The notes: a model not told the origin generated them from the letters alone. A DNA stretch of 64,000 nucleotides from Allokutzneria sp. A3M-2-11 16 (GCF_024213555.1 NZ_JANAVO010000001.1:2728001-2792000); one strand, 5' to 3'. Counted from the first letter of the stretch, positions 32,833 to 40,998 are shown. Numbers and translations: made by a program.

Positions 32833-34507
32833 CAAGCATTCCCCTGGACTTCTTGGGCTTTGTTCCGCGTAGTGACCATCCCAATAGTGCCATGGCAGCC
32901 GTGGGGACTGCGTCGATGCGGACAGCGGTCTTGTTCCGTTCAGGTTTCGCTGGTCTAAGCAGGTCTGGATCTCCGGCCGGGTGGATCACTTCGACTGAGT
33001 CGAAACAGTACGCGGCAACAGGGTTTCTGTGATGTGACCATGACGCCGCTTTGGTGCGGGCCATGATTTCGGTCATGCCGGGTGTCATTCCTCGGTAGGT
33101 CTGCGCGACGGGGTAGAGCGGTGCGCCGATGGTCTTCTGGACTTGGGCGCGGACGGGTTCGCCGGACCATTCGTCGTAGGAGACGTCGACGATGCGGAGG
33201 AGTGCGGCGTCCTCAGCGAGGTCGGAGTAGACGCGTTCGTAGTCGATCACGTCGCCTTCGGTGACGTGCAGCCATCCTTGCTCGGCCCATCGAGAGAACT
33301 TGCCTTCGGTGCGTTCATCGAGAAAGGCCAGTCCGGCTTCGGGGAGCCAGAAGCGCCACAGCAGGGAGGGCACGCCGTCGATGCCGTCTGGGATGACGGT
33401 GCACCACGCGGTGAGGTCGAGCTTGGACGCGAGGTCGAGTCCGGCCCAGGCGGTGCGCCCGCGGTGAAGTTCTCGGAGCTGGCCGGGCGTGTGGCCGGTG
33501 GTGCCGGTGCAACGCTGGTAGAGGTGCATGGGCATCCACCGGTGCGCTTGCTGCACCCACTGGTTGCAGCGGTACTGCCGCCACGAGTTCTCCTTCGACG
33601 GGTCGTTCTTGGCCTCCAGTGCTTCTTCGCGAAGCGATTGGATGGACAGGAAGTCGCCGAGGGCGGGGTTGGCGAGGTGCCACAGTTCCTCGTCGAACGG
33701 GTCCGCGTCCTGGGGTAGGGCGCGGACGTAGGCGAAGCGGTGCGGTGCGCGGTCGGGGTCCTCGGCGATGCGCACGAACTCGTCGTGTTCGGTGCGCGCG
33801 AAGGCCGAGGCGCTGTCTCCGGCAGTGGTCGCGGCAATCATCAGCGGTTCGGCGCGGGTGCCCATGCCGGTGCGCAGCGCGTCCCAGAGCCGTCCGTCCG
33901 GCTGGGTCAGGACCTCATCGAAGATGACGCCGGAGGGGTTGTGGCCGAGGTTGCCGGAGGCGTCGGCTGCGATGACTTCGTAGTACGAGCCGGTCTTCGG
34001 GTCGATGATGCGCTTGATGTGGTCCTTGATGATCAGCCGCTTCGAGAGGATCGGCGAGAGCTGGACCATCCTCCGCGCTACGTCGAAGACCTTCGCGGCT
34101 TGTTCCTTATCCTTGGCTGCGCCGTAGATTTCCGCGCCTTCGACGCCGTCGCCGACGAGCAGGTACAGCGCGGCGAAGGCGAGAAGTTCGGACTTGCCGT
34201 TCTTCCGGGCAACCTCGATCCACGCGATGCGGTACCGCCGGATGTAGCCCTGCCACTCCGTCGACCACACAACGCGACCGAACAGCGGATAGACGATGTC
34301 CTCACGCTGCCAGGTAGAGAGCACGAACGGCGTGCGCGCCCACCGGTCCTTGGTGTGGCAGCAGAGTTCTTCGGCGAACAGCCGCGCATGCTCGGCCCGG
34401 GGCAGGCAGAAGTGGTCCCCGCGCTCGTCACACACGAGGTCATCGAGCGTGCGGCCGCAGACCGGTGGCCGATCAGGAGAGGAGTCGTCCAGCGCCCTTG
34501 GTGTCAT
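32822..34507 (-). CDS. Terminase large subunit
   Basis: A 561-residue packaging motor. N-terminal ATPase: Q-motif-like region VLSTWQREDIVYPLFGR, Walker A EVARKNGKSELLAFAALY, Walker B GVIFDEVLTQ and coupling motif IAATTAGD. C-terminal RNase H-like nuclease with metal-binding aspartates in WAGLDLASKLDLTAW and later VDVSYDEWSGEP. Matches the Terminase_1 (HK97-like) group. Overlaps the small subunit gene by 35 bases. Confidence 0.94.
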   Translation of the reverse strand: MTPRALDDSSPDRPPVCGRTLDDLVCDERGDHFCLPRAEHARLFAEELCCHTKDRWARTPFVLSTWQREDIVYPLFGRVVWSTEWQGYIRRYRIAWIEVARKNGKSELLAFAALYLLVGDGVEGAEIYGAAKDKEQAAKVFDVARRMVQLSPILSKRLIIKDHIKRIIDPKTGSYYEVIAADASGNLGHNPSGVIFDEVLTQPDGRLWDALRTGMGTRAEPLMIAATTAGDSASAFARTEHDEFVRIAEDPDRAPHRFAYVRALPQDADPFDEELWHLANPALGDFLSIQSLREEALEAKNDPSKENSWRQYRCNQWVQQAHRWMPMHLYQRCTGTTGHTPGQLRELHRGRTAWAGLDLASKLDLTAWCTVIPDGIDGVPSLLWRFWLPEAGLAFLDERTEGKFSRWAEQGWLHVTEGDVIDYERVYSDLAEDAALLRIVDVSYDEWSGEPVRAQVQKTIGAPLYPVAQTYRGMTPGMTEIMARTKAASWSHHRNPVAAYCFDSVEVIHPAGDPDLLRPAKPERNKTAVRIDAVPTAAMALLGWSLRGTKPKKSRGMLVMG

Positions 34508-34937
34508 CGGCGACCACCTCGGCCTTGACCGCCTGCCGGTCGCTGGGCGTCAGCCCGAACCTCGCCGCGTAGGCGAGGAAGGTCCGCTCGGCCTCGGCCT
34601 GGATCTGCAACGCCGGGTTCTTCACCAACCCACCCGCGCCCTGCACGAGCAGGTGCGAGCCGTTGACCAACGCGGTGGCGTTCTTGTAGCGGGCCAGGGC
34701 TTCCACGAGCACGGTGAACGCGTCGCAGTCCCAGACGGTGAGCACGCCCTTGGCGATCAGCCCGGGGGCGAGCCGGTCCCACACAGCGCGGGCGTCCGCG
34801 GACAACCAGTCCGGCGGTTGAATGGTCGCGGGTGGTGGGACCGGCTCGTCGGTGTTGATTCGGTCGGGGCGATCACCGTGGAGGACGCGTAGGGCTGTGG
34901 GTTTCGAGGCGGGTCCCCGCTTGCCCAAGGTGATCAC
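34473..34937 (-). CDS. Terminase small subunit (P27 family)
   Basis: A 154-residue protein starting MITLGKRGPASKPTALRVLH, the typical opening of P27-type small terminases, followed by the helical core DWLSADARAVWDRLAPGLIA and VKNPALQIQAEAERTFLAYA. It recognises phage DNA to begin packaging. The stop lies inside the large subunit gene (35-base overlap), suggesting coupled translation. Confidence 0.9.
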   Translation of the reverse strand: MITLGKRGPASKPTALRVLHGDRPDRINTDEPVPPPATIQPPDWLSADARAVWDRLAPGLIAKGVLTVWDCDAFTVLVEALARYKNATALVNGSHLLVQGAGGLVKNPALQIQAEAERTFLAYAARFGLTPSDRQAVKAEVVADDTKGAGRLLS

Positions 34938-34952
34938 CTCCGACCGAGTCGG

Positions 34953-35060
34953 TTAGCGCTTGACCTGGCTGCCGCCGGAGTTGCCGCCGCTGGAGCTGGC
35001 GGCCTGGCGGCTGAAGGTCCTGCGGATGCGGGCAAGGCCGCGTGCGACCGCGTTACGCAT
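34953..35060 (-). CDS. 35-residue basic peptide with an ideal ribosome site
   Basis: ATG at 35,060 follows AAGGAGGTGA, a ten-base match to the anti-SD, with six bases between. The peptide (MRNAVARGLARIRRTFSRQA, then a Ser/Gly-rich tail ending SQVKR) has an amphipathic basic helix and a flexible tail. It lies between the small terminase and the two-repeat protein and overlaps the latter's stop by eight bases. Too short for a family call; the ribosome site and the phage-like tight packing support it. DNA or protein binding is a guess from charge. Confidence 0.55.
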   Translation of the reverse strand: MRNAVARGLARIRRTFSRQAASSSGGNSGGSQVKR

Positions 35061-35841
35061 CGCTGTTCACCTCCTTCCCGTGCTCGGTGCCAGGAAGCGG
35101 GATGTCTAGCGTGGTGGCGAGGCCGTGGCCGTCGAGGTACTTGTCCCCGAGGTGGGTTAGCCCGGCGCGCTGGAGGAAGCAGTCCTTGTCGGCGCGCAAC
35201 CGGAACACCACGCCAAACCAGAGCCAGCTGTCGGTGATCTGGCGCGGACGGTCGCGGCGTGCTTTGGCCGCGCGGAACGCGTCGGCAAGCGTGTCCAGCT
35301 CGGCGCGGGCGTCGACAGCGAGGTCACCGGTGTAGGACACGCTGGCGAGTGGATCGGGCACCGGCTCGGCGTTGAGCGCGGCCAGCACATCCTCAGCCGA
35401 CAACCCGCCGCCCGGAGCGGCGAGGGCTTGCAGCTGCGCGAGCGGGTCCAGCTCGGCGACCGGCTCGGCCTCGTCCGCGGTGATGGTGATCCCCAGCTCG
35501 GCCGCCAGGCGGTAGCCGTCCACCCACCGGCCATCGATCGCATCGACGTTCAGCGCGGACAGCACCGCATCCCGGGCGGCCTCGGTCCAGAAGCACACCG
35601 CGAACCAGTACTCCGAATCCGTGGCGGCAAGGTAGCGCTCGGCTTCGCGGCGAGCGCGTTCCCGGAAGCCCTTCGCCGTCTCGTCCAGCTCCTCTTCGTC
35701 TTCGTCGCGACGACGCCGCGGGGACGGCCGGTCGGCGGTCAGCGCGGCGAGCAGGTCAACCGGCTCGGACGGCGCAGCACCGGCCGGGGTCATGCCTTGC
35801 AGGCGGGCGAGCAGATCGTCAGGCGGCGGCGAGGTGGTCAC
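35053..35841 (-). CDS. Phage protein with an internal duplication, unknown
   Basis: A 262-residue protein. Two segments align with each other: EYWFAVCFWTEAARDAVLSA with DGRWVDGYRLAAELGI (about residues 77-117) and SWLWFGVVFRLRADKDCFLQ with GDKYLDGHGLATTLDI (about 205-247); both share WF.V.F, a charged helix and a DG..LA..L.I end. Between them is an Ala/Pro/Asp-rich linker. The gene overlaps the PP-loop enzyme gene by 23 bases, so the two proteins are probably partners. No known family assigned. Confidence 0.65.
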   Translation of the reverse strand: MTTSPPPDDLLARLQGMTPAGAAPSEPVDLLAALTADRPSPRRRRDEDEEELDETAKGFRERARREAERYLAATDSEYWFAVCFWTEAARDAVLSALNVDAIDGRWVDGYRLAAELGITITADEAEPVAELDPLAQLQALAAPGGGLSAEDVLAALNAEPVPDPLASVSYTGDLAVDARAELDTLADAFRAAKARRDRPRQITDSWLWFGVVFRLRADKDCFLQRAGLTHLGDKYLDGHGLATTLDIPLPGTEHGKEVNSDA

Positions 35842-36541
35842 GGATCATCTCCACTTCGGCCATCGGGAACCACGACAAGATCAGCTCGTAGTCGTCCGGG
35901 CAGTGCTGCTTGAGCGGTTCGAGGAACCGCCGGTCCAATCCGTCGAAGCTGCGCCCGAACAGCTCGTAGTCGATCGGCAGCGGACACCCGTGGTGGGCAA
36001 GGGCTTCACGAACATGCCGCACGCGCCAGTCCCACACGATCGAGATCTTCCGAACCTCATCGCGCCGCGGTCCGGCGGTGGTCATGGCCATGCGACGGTT
36101 CGGGCTGTCGGCCGCGCGGACGCCATCGCAGTTCCACGCGCCCGGGATGCCGAGGTGCGCACGGATCAGCTCGGCGACCTCTTCGTAAGTGGGCTCGGGC
36201 ATCCCGGCGGCCTCGATCACGGCCAGGTGCTCCGGCGACTGGAACGTGAAGTGCGCCAACCACCTCAGCATCGCCGGGTGCGGGTAGCGGTGAATCTCGG
36301 TGTCGAAGAACTCCTCGAACGCGGCGAGGGATTCCTCCACGAACCGCAGGCCGGGGACGTGGTAGAGGAAGTACGGCTTGACCTCGATCCCGTGGTCCCG
36401 CAGGAAAAGCCAACTCGCGAGGCTGTCCTTGCCTCGGCTGAACCCGAGCATGACCGGCGCGTTCTCGTCGGCGAGTTGGGCAACCAGTTCCAGTGACGAC
36501 GGCTGGCCGTCGATCGTCACCAGGTCCGTGGGGTGATACAT
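35819..36541 (-). CDS. PAPS-reductase-like PP-loop protein
   Basis: A 240-residue adenine-nucleotide alpha hydrolase. The P-loop of the PP family is GFSRGKDSLASWLFLRDHGI near residue 32 (SxGKDS), and FLYHVPGLRFVEESLAAFEE and ELIRAHLGIPGAWNCDGVRA follow. In phages such proteins are candidates for sulfur or base modification of DNA or for nucleotide synthesis. The redox cysteine pair of sulfate-assimilation PAPS reductases is not seen, so sulfate reduction is unlikely. It is the first gene of the leftward late transcript, next to the terminase. Confidence 0.8.
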   Translation of the reverse strand: MYHPTDLVTIDGQPSSLELVAQLADENAPVMLGFSRGKDSLASWLFLRDHGIEVKPYFLYHVPGLRFVEESLAAFEEFFDTEIHRYPHPAMLRWLAHFTFQSPEHLAVIEAAGMPEPTYEEVAELIRAHLGIPGAWNCDGVRAADSPNRRMAMTTAGPRRDEVRKISIVWDWRVRHVREALAHHGCPLPIDYELFGRSFDGLDRRFLEPLKQHCPDDYELILSWFPMAEVEMIRDHLAAA

Positions 36542-36608
36542 CCGGCCTCCTCGAAAACCGTTGGTGCGAACTGAGTTCGCGCCCGCGAACCCGGGTTAGC
36601 ATCGGTGG

Positions 36609-36839
36609 GTGGACGACATCACCCGGGCCGAGAGGGAGCGCGCCGACCTTCTCGCCGAGATCACGCAGGCAGCCGAGCAGGAACAGGCGTGGGGTCAGCG
36701 CAAGAATGCGCTGATGCTCAAGGGAAAAGCCGTGCGGCTCTCGGATCGGGAGATGGCGGCAGCGGCGGGGATGTCGGGGCGCGGCGTCGGCAAGCTGATC
36801 AAGCGGGAGCGGCGCAAGCCCGGCTCAGCCGACGTGTGA
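36609..36839 (+). CDS. Small helix-turn-helix-like phage protein
   Basis: A 76-residue protein starting at the GTG at 36,609. A helical N-terminus (RAERERADLLAEITQAAEQE) is followed by LSDREMAAAAGMSGRGVGKL, which fits a helix-turn-helix, and a basic tail IKRERRKPG. It is divergent from the PP-loop gene, suggesting it regulates the late module or an early promoter. Confidence 0.6.
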   Translation: MDDITRAERERADLLAEITQAAEQEQAWGQRKNALMLKGKAVRLSDREMAAAAGMSGRGVGKLIKRERRKPGSADV

Positions 36840-37008
36840 TCGGCGGTTCCGGAAACTTGTCCGCACCCGGGTGGGCCTCAGTGGCGGGTTCCCTGCCGTG
36901 CGGCCTCGGGGGCACCCCCCTGGGGTGCCAGACCGGTGAAGCGGGCACGGCTCCGGCCGGTACCGGAAGAACGGCGGAGCGGCCCGGAAAGGGCTCTGAG
37001 AACGGCTC

Positions 37009-37407
37009 TCACGGGCTGTTCCACCCTCCCCTGGTCCTGGTGTCCCGGGCGGTGGCACGGCTATGGCAGGAGGCGCACAAGCCACGGCCACGGCGGGGGT
37101 TGTGCGGGTCTTTCCCTTGGGCTACAAGCTCTCTGCGGGTCGACGGCCAGTGATCGGCCACGGTGGACGGACGGGGGCAGGCACGGCCGGTGTGGTGCGG
37201 ACACTCGGTGAGGTCACAGCGGCACATCGGATCACGCGCCAGTACCCGGACACGGAAGCGGTAGCGGTGGGCACCGGCATAACCCCTTTCGCCCACCGAG
37301 CCGCGCGAGCGGTCGGCCCGGCTGCGGCAGCTCGGGCAGCGACCGCCGGACGCGGTCACCTCCGGACATCCCACGGCGGTGCACGGTCGAGGGGCACGCG
37401 TCGGCAT
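37009..37407 (-). CDS. HNH endonuclease
   Basis: A 132-residue nuclease. Zinc cysteines occur in CTAVGCPEVTASGGRCPSCR and again in CRCDLTECPHH and GLCASCHSRATA; the HNH core is VADHWPSTRRELVAQGKDPH followed by NPRRGRGLCASCH. Start ATG at 37,407 with AAGGAAG upstream. HNH proteins near terminase genes often take part in packaging or cos/pac cleavage; here it lies about 2 kb upstream of the small subunit. Confidence 0.85.
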   Translation of the reverse strand: MPTRAPRPCTAVGCPEVTASGGRCPSCRSRADRSRGSVGERGYAGAHRYRFRVRVLARDPMCRCDLTECPHHTGRACPRPSTVADHWPSTRRELVAQGKDPHNPRRGRGLCASCHSRATARDTRTRGGWNSP

Positions 37408-37477
37408 CGGCCACTTCCTTGGGCAACGGGTCAGGGGGACCGGCCAGGTGGCCGGTCCCCCTGCGGAGGGAAAGCGG

Positions 37478-38662
37478 TTATGCCGTCAAGGTCTTCCATG
37501 CCTTCTCGGACACGTTCTTGCCCTCCCCGAACAAGGCGGACAGGGCAGCCTGCTCTACGGGGTTTTCCAGCACACTGCCCACGGCGGTCAGGTGCTCGGT
37601 CCACACCTGCACCGCCTGCCAGGCGGCCCATCTGGTGTTCTTGATCGGAGCAAAAGCCTTGTGGTTGCCCTCGAACAGCCCAGTCAGCAAGCCCCGCTTG
37701 CGGTACCAGTCGGTCTTGAGCTTGTCATTGCTCGGCTGCTTCCAAAGGTGGTCGAACAGCGTCTCGAACTCACCAGTGGTGAACTCAGCCTGGAGCATGG
37801 CGGTAGTCATGTGCTCGAACTCCGCGAAGTACGCGGTGGCGGCTGTCAGTGCCTCACTTGCTTCGGTCGGTCCATCGGCACCATCGGCCCGGAGCGTGAA
37901 GCCGTTCGGCGCATGCAGGATGGCCCGCTGCGTGGTCGGGACCGCCGTGCGGACCGGCATGAACAGCACCCGGCTCGGCTGACCGGCGACGAGGCTGTTC
38001 ACCAGGACGATCCGCAGCTCGACCTCATCGACCCCGCCGACCTTGATCGCATCCGGCATCCGGAAGCTGGCGAACTGCTCGCCAGGCCCGTCCAGCAGCC
38101 CAGCGGCGTGCCAGCGACCGGGTTTGCCGGTGGCCTTCACCATGTCCGACAACACGGTGATCCGCTGCTCGATCGTGACGAACTTGCGGTTCTGCCGGGT
38201 GATCGGAGTTCCGAGCGGAATCCACTCGGCACCGGTGCTGTCATGGCGGTAGAGCAGCTGCCAGACCCCCGGCACGGCCACGGGAATACTCGTGTCGTCC
38301 TCGACCACAGTCCGGATGCCGCTCTCGTCCGGGTCAATCAAGGCGATCTGACAGTCCGCCGCGTGCCTTTCACCCACGGGTTTCTGACACTCGGAACAGT
38401 GCCCAGTGGTCGGCATGGCCACCATGGGCACCTGCTGCATGTCCCAGCCGGTCAACCCAGCCTTGGTGATCAGGTCCTTTCCGGTCTTGCTGCCATTGAC
38501 CCGGGTGGCCAGAGTGCTCAGAGCATCGGTCACTTTCGGGATGGTGACGGCCTTCTTGCCCTTGGAAGCCTCAGCGGGGGTCTTCTCTGCGGAAGCGGCT
38601 TTCGGAGCTTCCTTGGCCTTCTGAGGCTTCGGAGTTGCGGTTGTGGTCGGCTTCTCAGCCAT
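37478..38662 (-). CDS. DUF932 (phage/plasmid-related) protein
   Basis: A 394-residue protein. After a Lys/Ala-rich linker (about residues 1-35) comes a domain with GLTGWDMQQVPMVAMPTTGH and a zinc-like pair CSECQ..., then WQLLYRHDSTGAEWIPLG, ITRQNRKFVTIEQRITVLSD and FRMPDAIKVGGVDEVELRIV, all matching the DUF932/TIGR03299 family common on phages and plasmids. Function not established. Single-gene unit with its own promoter region and operator-like palindrome upstream. ATG at 38,662. Confidence 0.8.
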   Translation of the reverse strand: MAEKPTTTATPKPQKAKEAPKAASAEKTPAEASKGKKAVTIPKVTDALSTLATRVNGSKTGKDLITKAGLTGWDMQQVPMVAMPTTGHCSECQKPVGERHAADCQIALIDPDESGIRTVVEDDTSIPVAVPGVWQLLYRHDSTGAEWIPLGTPITRQNRKFVTIEQRITVLSDMVKATGKPGRWHAAGLLDGPGEQFASFRMPDAIKVGGVDEVELRIVLVNSLVAGQPSRVLFMPVRTAVPTTQRAILHAPNGFTLRADGADGPTEASEALTAATAYFAEFEHMTTAMLQAEFTTGEFETLFDHLWKQPSNDKLKTDWYRKRGLLTGLFEGNHKAFAPIKNTRWAAWQAVQVWTEHLTAVGSVLENPVEQAALSALFGEGKNVSEKAWKTLTA

Positions 38663-38743
38663 GCGGGTTCCCATCCTCAGGGCATGCAAAGACCTGGTGG
38701 CCTCTGCGGCGGTTTCTGTTGGCAGAACCCACATTACTAATAC

Positions 38744-38755
38744 CCATCGCGATGG
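38744..38755. promoter_or_regulatory. Palindrome CCATCGCGATGG overlapping the DUF932 promoter
   Basis: A perfect 12-base palindrome located between a leftward -35-like TTGCCA and a -10-like TAATGT, about 80 bases upstream of the DUF932 start. The position suits a repressor site. Confidence 0.45.
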
Positions 38756-38844
38756 CAAGCGCATTGCAAAAGAAGACGTGAAATACTCCGTGTGAGTGAA
38801 CGCGTGTCCCTGTTGCTCTTTAGTTAAGGGGGCGCAGGGAAAGA

Positions 38845-38876
38845 GAAAGGGCCTCGACTGATGTCGAGGCCCTTTC
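38845..38876. terminator. Strong hairpin terminator
   Basis: GAAAGGGCCTCGAC (38,845-38,858) pairs perfectly with GTCGAGGCCCTTTC (38,863-38,876) across a four-base loop, with A- and T-rich flanks on both sides, so it can work in either direction. Confidence 0.8.
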
Positions 38877-39003
38877 TGTCCTTACTTGATTCATGTGCCA
38901 ACAGAAACCAAGAGGACTACGCCAGTGTGCCGCAGGCCCGGCGCAGCTGTCGACCAGGCTCTGCCTGTCGCCGACCGGCAACGTGCCCGGCGCGCAGGGA
39001 AAA

Positions 39004-39039
39004 GCCCTGCGGCAACCGGGGAAGCGGAAGCCGCAGGGC
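39004..39039 (-). terminator. Hairpin downstream of the 39,052 gene
   Basis: GCCCTGCGGC (39,004-39,013) pairs with GCCGCAGGGC (39,030-39,039) across 16 bases, directly after the stop of the leftward gene ending at 39,052. Confidence 0.6.
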
Positions 39040-39051
39040 TCAAGGGCGAGG

Positions 39052-39402
39052 TCAGATTGAGGTCACTCTGCACCACAAGGCATGGAAGTCCCGCTCATGC
39101 AGGTACGGAGCGATCTTGGACTTCCAGTCCCAGAACGCCGCGATGCCGTCCTCGGTCAGCCGGTACGGGGCGCTGATCATCCAGCCCCGGGCGCGTAGCT
39201 CCCACAGGGCAACGGAGAGGTTGGCGCGGTTGGTGATGTCGATCAGGTCGAGCAGCATCAGGTACAACGCCTGCATCAGATCGGCGTCCCGGCGCAGCTC
39301 CTCGAACAACTGTTGCCGGTGGCTTTCACGGAACGCGCGCGCGATGCGGTACGCCTCGAACGCGCGCTCGACCTTGCGTCGCTGAGCGCTAGGGTGGATC
39401 AC
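39052..39402 (-). CDS. Phage protein, unknown, helical with winged-helix-like end
   Basis: A 116-residue protein starting at the GTG at 39,402 with AAAGGA upstream. Strongly helical and basic at the N-terminus (RRKVERAFEAYRIARAFRES), then ALYLMLLDLIDITNR and LWELRARGWMISAPYRLTED, which resembles a wing-containing DNA-binding end. Function unknown. A TTAGTGG inverted-repeat element lies about 60 bases upstream. Confidence 0.65.
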   Translation of the reverse strand: MIHPSAQRRKVERAFEAYRIARAFRESHRQQLFEELRRDADLMQALYLMLLDLIDITNRANLSVALWELRARGWMISAPYRLTEDGIAAFWDWKSKIAPYLHERDFHALWCRVTSI

Positions 39403-39461
39403 GTCTTGTCCTTTCGGAGGCTCGTGCAGACCTGCTCCGGAAGGGCGGACACGCCCCGGCG

Positions 39462-39478
39462 CACTGTTAGTGGCAGTC
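39462..39478. promoter_or_regulatory. TTAGTGG dyad element, copy 1
   Basis: CACTG-TTAGTGG-CAGTC: the same centre as copy 2 at 40,003, flanked by short inverted repeats, upstream of the gene starting at 39,402. Confidence 0.4.
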
Positions 39479-39503
39479 GCCGGGGCACCTGTATCCGCCC
39501 TGG

Positions 39504-39971
39504 CTAGCGGGGAATCGGCACCATCGGACATCCGGGGTGCTCCGGGAGCGCGGTCACCGGCGCGGCGTGCCGGGGCAACATCGCCGTCTGACTCGGCGTC
39601 AGGATGTGGATGCCGCACACGAGGAACCGGACGTCCGTGGGGCGAACGTCGCTCGCTGAGCCGCGCGGGGTGGACCAGTTGAACTTCGCGAGAGCGTCAG
39701 CGAACAAGCTCCGCGCGGATGTCAGATATCCCGGGTCGGCCTCCTCGGCGCGCAGCAGGCCGCCTACGGTCAGCTGCACGTGATTACCGGGGAACAAGCT
39801 CAACGAGTAGGACAGGTCGCCGAACGCGCTCTTCAGATCGTGGAGCATGCACCGAGCCAGCTCTCCGAGGGTGTCCACATGCTGGGTGGACGAACAGCGC
39901 GAGCCGAATTCTCTATAGGTACGCGGGTCGTCAAAAGTGATCTGAGTGCTTCTCAAGCCATTCAGAAACAT
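39504..39971 (-). CDS. Phage protein, unknown
   Basis: A 155-residue protein with start ATG at 39,971 preceded by GAAAGG. Contains FGDLSYSLSLFPGNHVQLTV and TDVRFLVCGIHILTPSQTAM; no membrane segment or recognised domain. It lies in the early region with its own TTAGTGG element upstream, suggesting co-regulation with the gene ending at 39,052. Confidence 0.6.
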   Translation of the reverse strand: MFLNGLRSTQITFDDPRTYREFGSRCSSTQHVDTLGELARCMLHDLKSAFGDLSYSLSLFPGNHVQLTVGGLLRAEEADPGYLTSARSLFADALAKFNWSTPRGSASDVRPTDVRFLVCGIHILTPSQTAMLPRHAAPVTALPEHPGCPMVPIPR

Positions 39972-40002
39972 CAACGCAGACCTTTCGGGATCTCTTTCGG
40001 GA

Positions 40003-40019
40003 CAGTGTTAGTGGCACTG
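40003..40019. promoter_or_regulatory. TTAGTGG dyad element, copy 2
   Basis: CAGTG-TTAGTGG-CACTG: a perfect five-base inverted repeat around the same seven-base centre as copy 1, about 30 bases upstream of the start at 39,971. Confidence 0.45.
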
Positions 40020-40200
40020 CCCTGAAATTGGACACCCTCATATTGCCTCAGTGGAAACATTCCCACAAGAAAGACAATGGCTACCTGGTCAATATCCCTC
40101 AAATTGAGCAATGGAGACTGGGCAAAGTCGAGACTTGCACTCGTGGACGACCCGGATTGGCCCGGAGTTGCGCCGACGCGGCCTGTTCCTAAAAGAGGAA

Positions 40201-40231
40201 CCCCCGCGCTCCGGGGGGCTGGGCGCGGGGG
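40201..40231. terminator. GC-rich hairpin after the early operon
   Basis: CCCCCGCGC (40,201-40,209) pairs perfectly with GCGCGGGGG (40,223-40,231). It lies about 60 bases after the stop of the leftward gene ending at 40,291. Confidence 0.6.
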
Positions 40232-40290
40232 CTGACTGTGGATACACCTCTGGTAAGCGAGACCAGTATCAGGCGCTTATGAGGAGCGTG

Positions 40291-40998
40291 TCAAGCGATT
40301 CCGTAATTATCGCCCTGGCCTGCGATGTTCCTTTTTGGGGAAACAAGGCCGAGGGTTTCGAGTCCTTGCTGATCCAGGGTGTTGAACATCAGCGCCGCGG
40401 TGTCCAGAGACCAGCTGCTTGCGCATCCGGCGCACGTGACGAGCGACTTGTCCGGGTCGATCGCGACCGCGTCGCGGCGGACGAAGTCGGCTTCCTCGTC
40501 CGACCACGCCTGCACGAAGCGCGTCTGGCAGTTCGGGCAGGCCAGCCGCAGCGGGTACCGGCGCGGCGGGTCGAGCACCGCACGCGCCTGCTCCACCCAC
40601 TTCATCGCGCGGTCGGCGGCGTAGGCGAGGTAGTCGGCATCCTGAAGCCGCCACTCCTCGGCCCAGCCCGCCCACTGCCGCACCTGGCGCAGCAACGTCG
40701 GCGCGGCCTGCTCGGCGAGCGCGGCCAAGGCCAACTTCAGCTCCGTCTCGATCTCGGCGAGCAGCGACAGCGCGTTGAGGCTCGCGGGCGGGGCCGAGCC
40801 GGTCGCGTGGCCGCCGGTGTTCTCCATCCCGGGGATGACCGCTTCGGCGAGCTGGTCGAGCAGGCACGGACCGACGGCCGCGGTAATGGTGCCGTTGTCG
40901 CGGACCAAGCGCGCGGTGACGGGCTGGGTGAGCTGGTCGACGGCGACCCCCAGGGCGAGCAGGTCGACCAGCGAGTCACGGACGGGTGCGAGAGTCAC
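40291..40998 (-). CDS. Phage zinc-ribbon protein
   Basis: A 235-residue protein. The helical N-terminal region (about 1-145, VRDSLVDLLALGVAVDQLTQ; LLRQVRQWAGWAEEWRLQDA) is followed by a zinc ribbon with LACPNCQTRFVQAWSDEEAD and LVTCAGCASSWSLDTAALMF. Similar proteins are found beside RusA genes in actinophage replication modules. It may act in DNA metabolism or transcription; function not established. Overlaps the rusA-like gene by four bases. Confidence 0.72.
   Translation of the reverse strand: MTLAPVRDSLVDLLALGVAVDQLTQPVTARLVRDNGTITAAVGPCLLDQLAEAVIPGMENTGGHATGSAPPASLNALSLLAEIETELKLALAALAEQAAPTLLRQVRQWAGWAEEWRLQDADYLAYAADRAMKWVEQARAVLDPPRRYPLRLACPNCQTRFVQAWSDEEADFVRRDAVAIDPDKSLVTCAGCASSWSLDTAALMFNTLDQQGLETLGLVSPKRNIAGQGDNYGIA

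Larger units (their letters stand above)
38663..39051. other. Intergenic region with palindrome and two hairpins
   Basis: No convincing gene was found in these 389 bases on either strand. It holds the operator-like palindrome (38,744-38,755), a probable promoter for the DUF932 gene (leftward TTGCCA, then TAATGT 16 bases on) and two terminator-like hairpins, one facing each way. Confidence 0.6.
39972..40290. other. Intergenic region with dyad element and terminator
   Basis: No gene is supported here. The region holds the second TTAGTGG element (40,003-40,019) and a hairpin (40,201-40,231). A short AT-rich patch at 40,030-40,110 may contain the promoter for the leftward gene starting at 39,971. 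Confidence 0.55.

Noticed and set aside
36840-37008. Possible short genes between the HTH protein and HNH gene
   Set aside because: Only antisense or poorly started frames; no ribosome site or conserved-looking sequence.
38891-39076. Possible 61-residue protein on the minus strand
   Set aside because: Low-complexity composition, no ribosome site, and it runs through a terminator hairpin.
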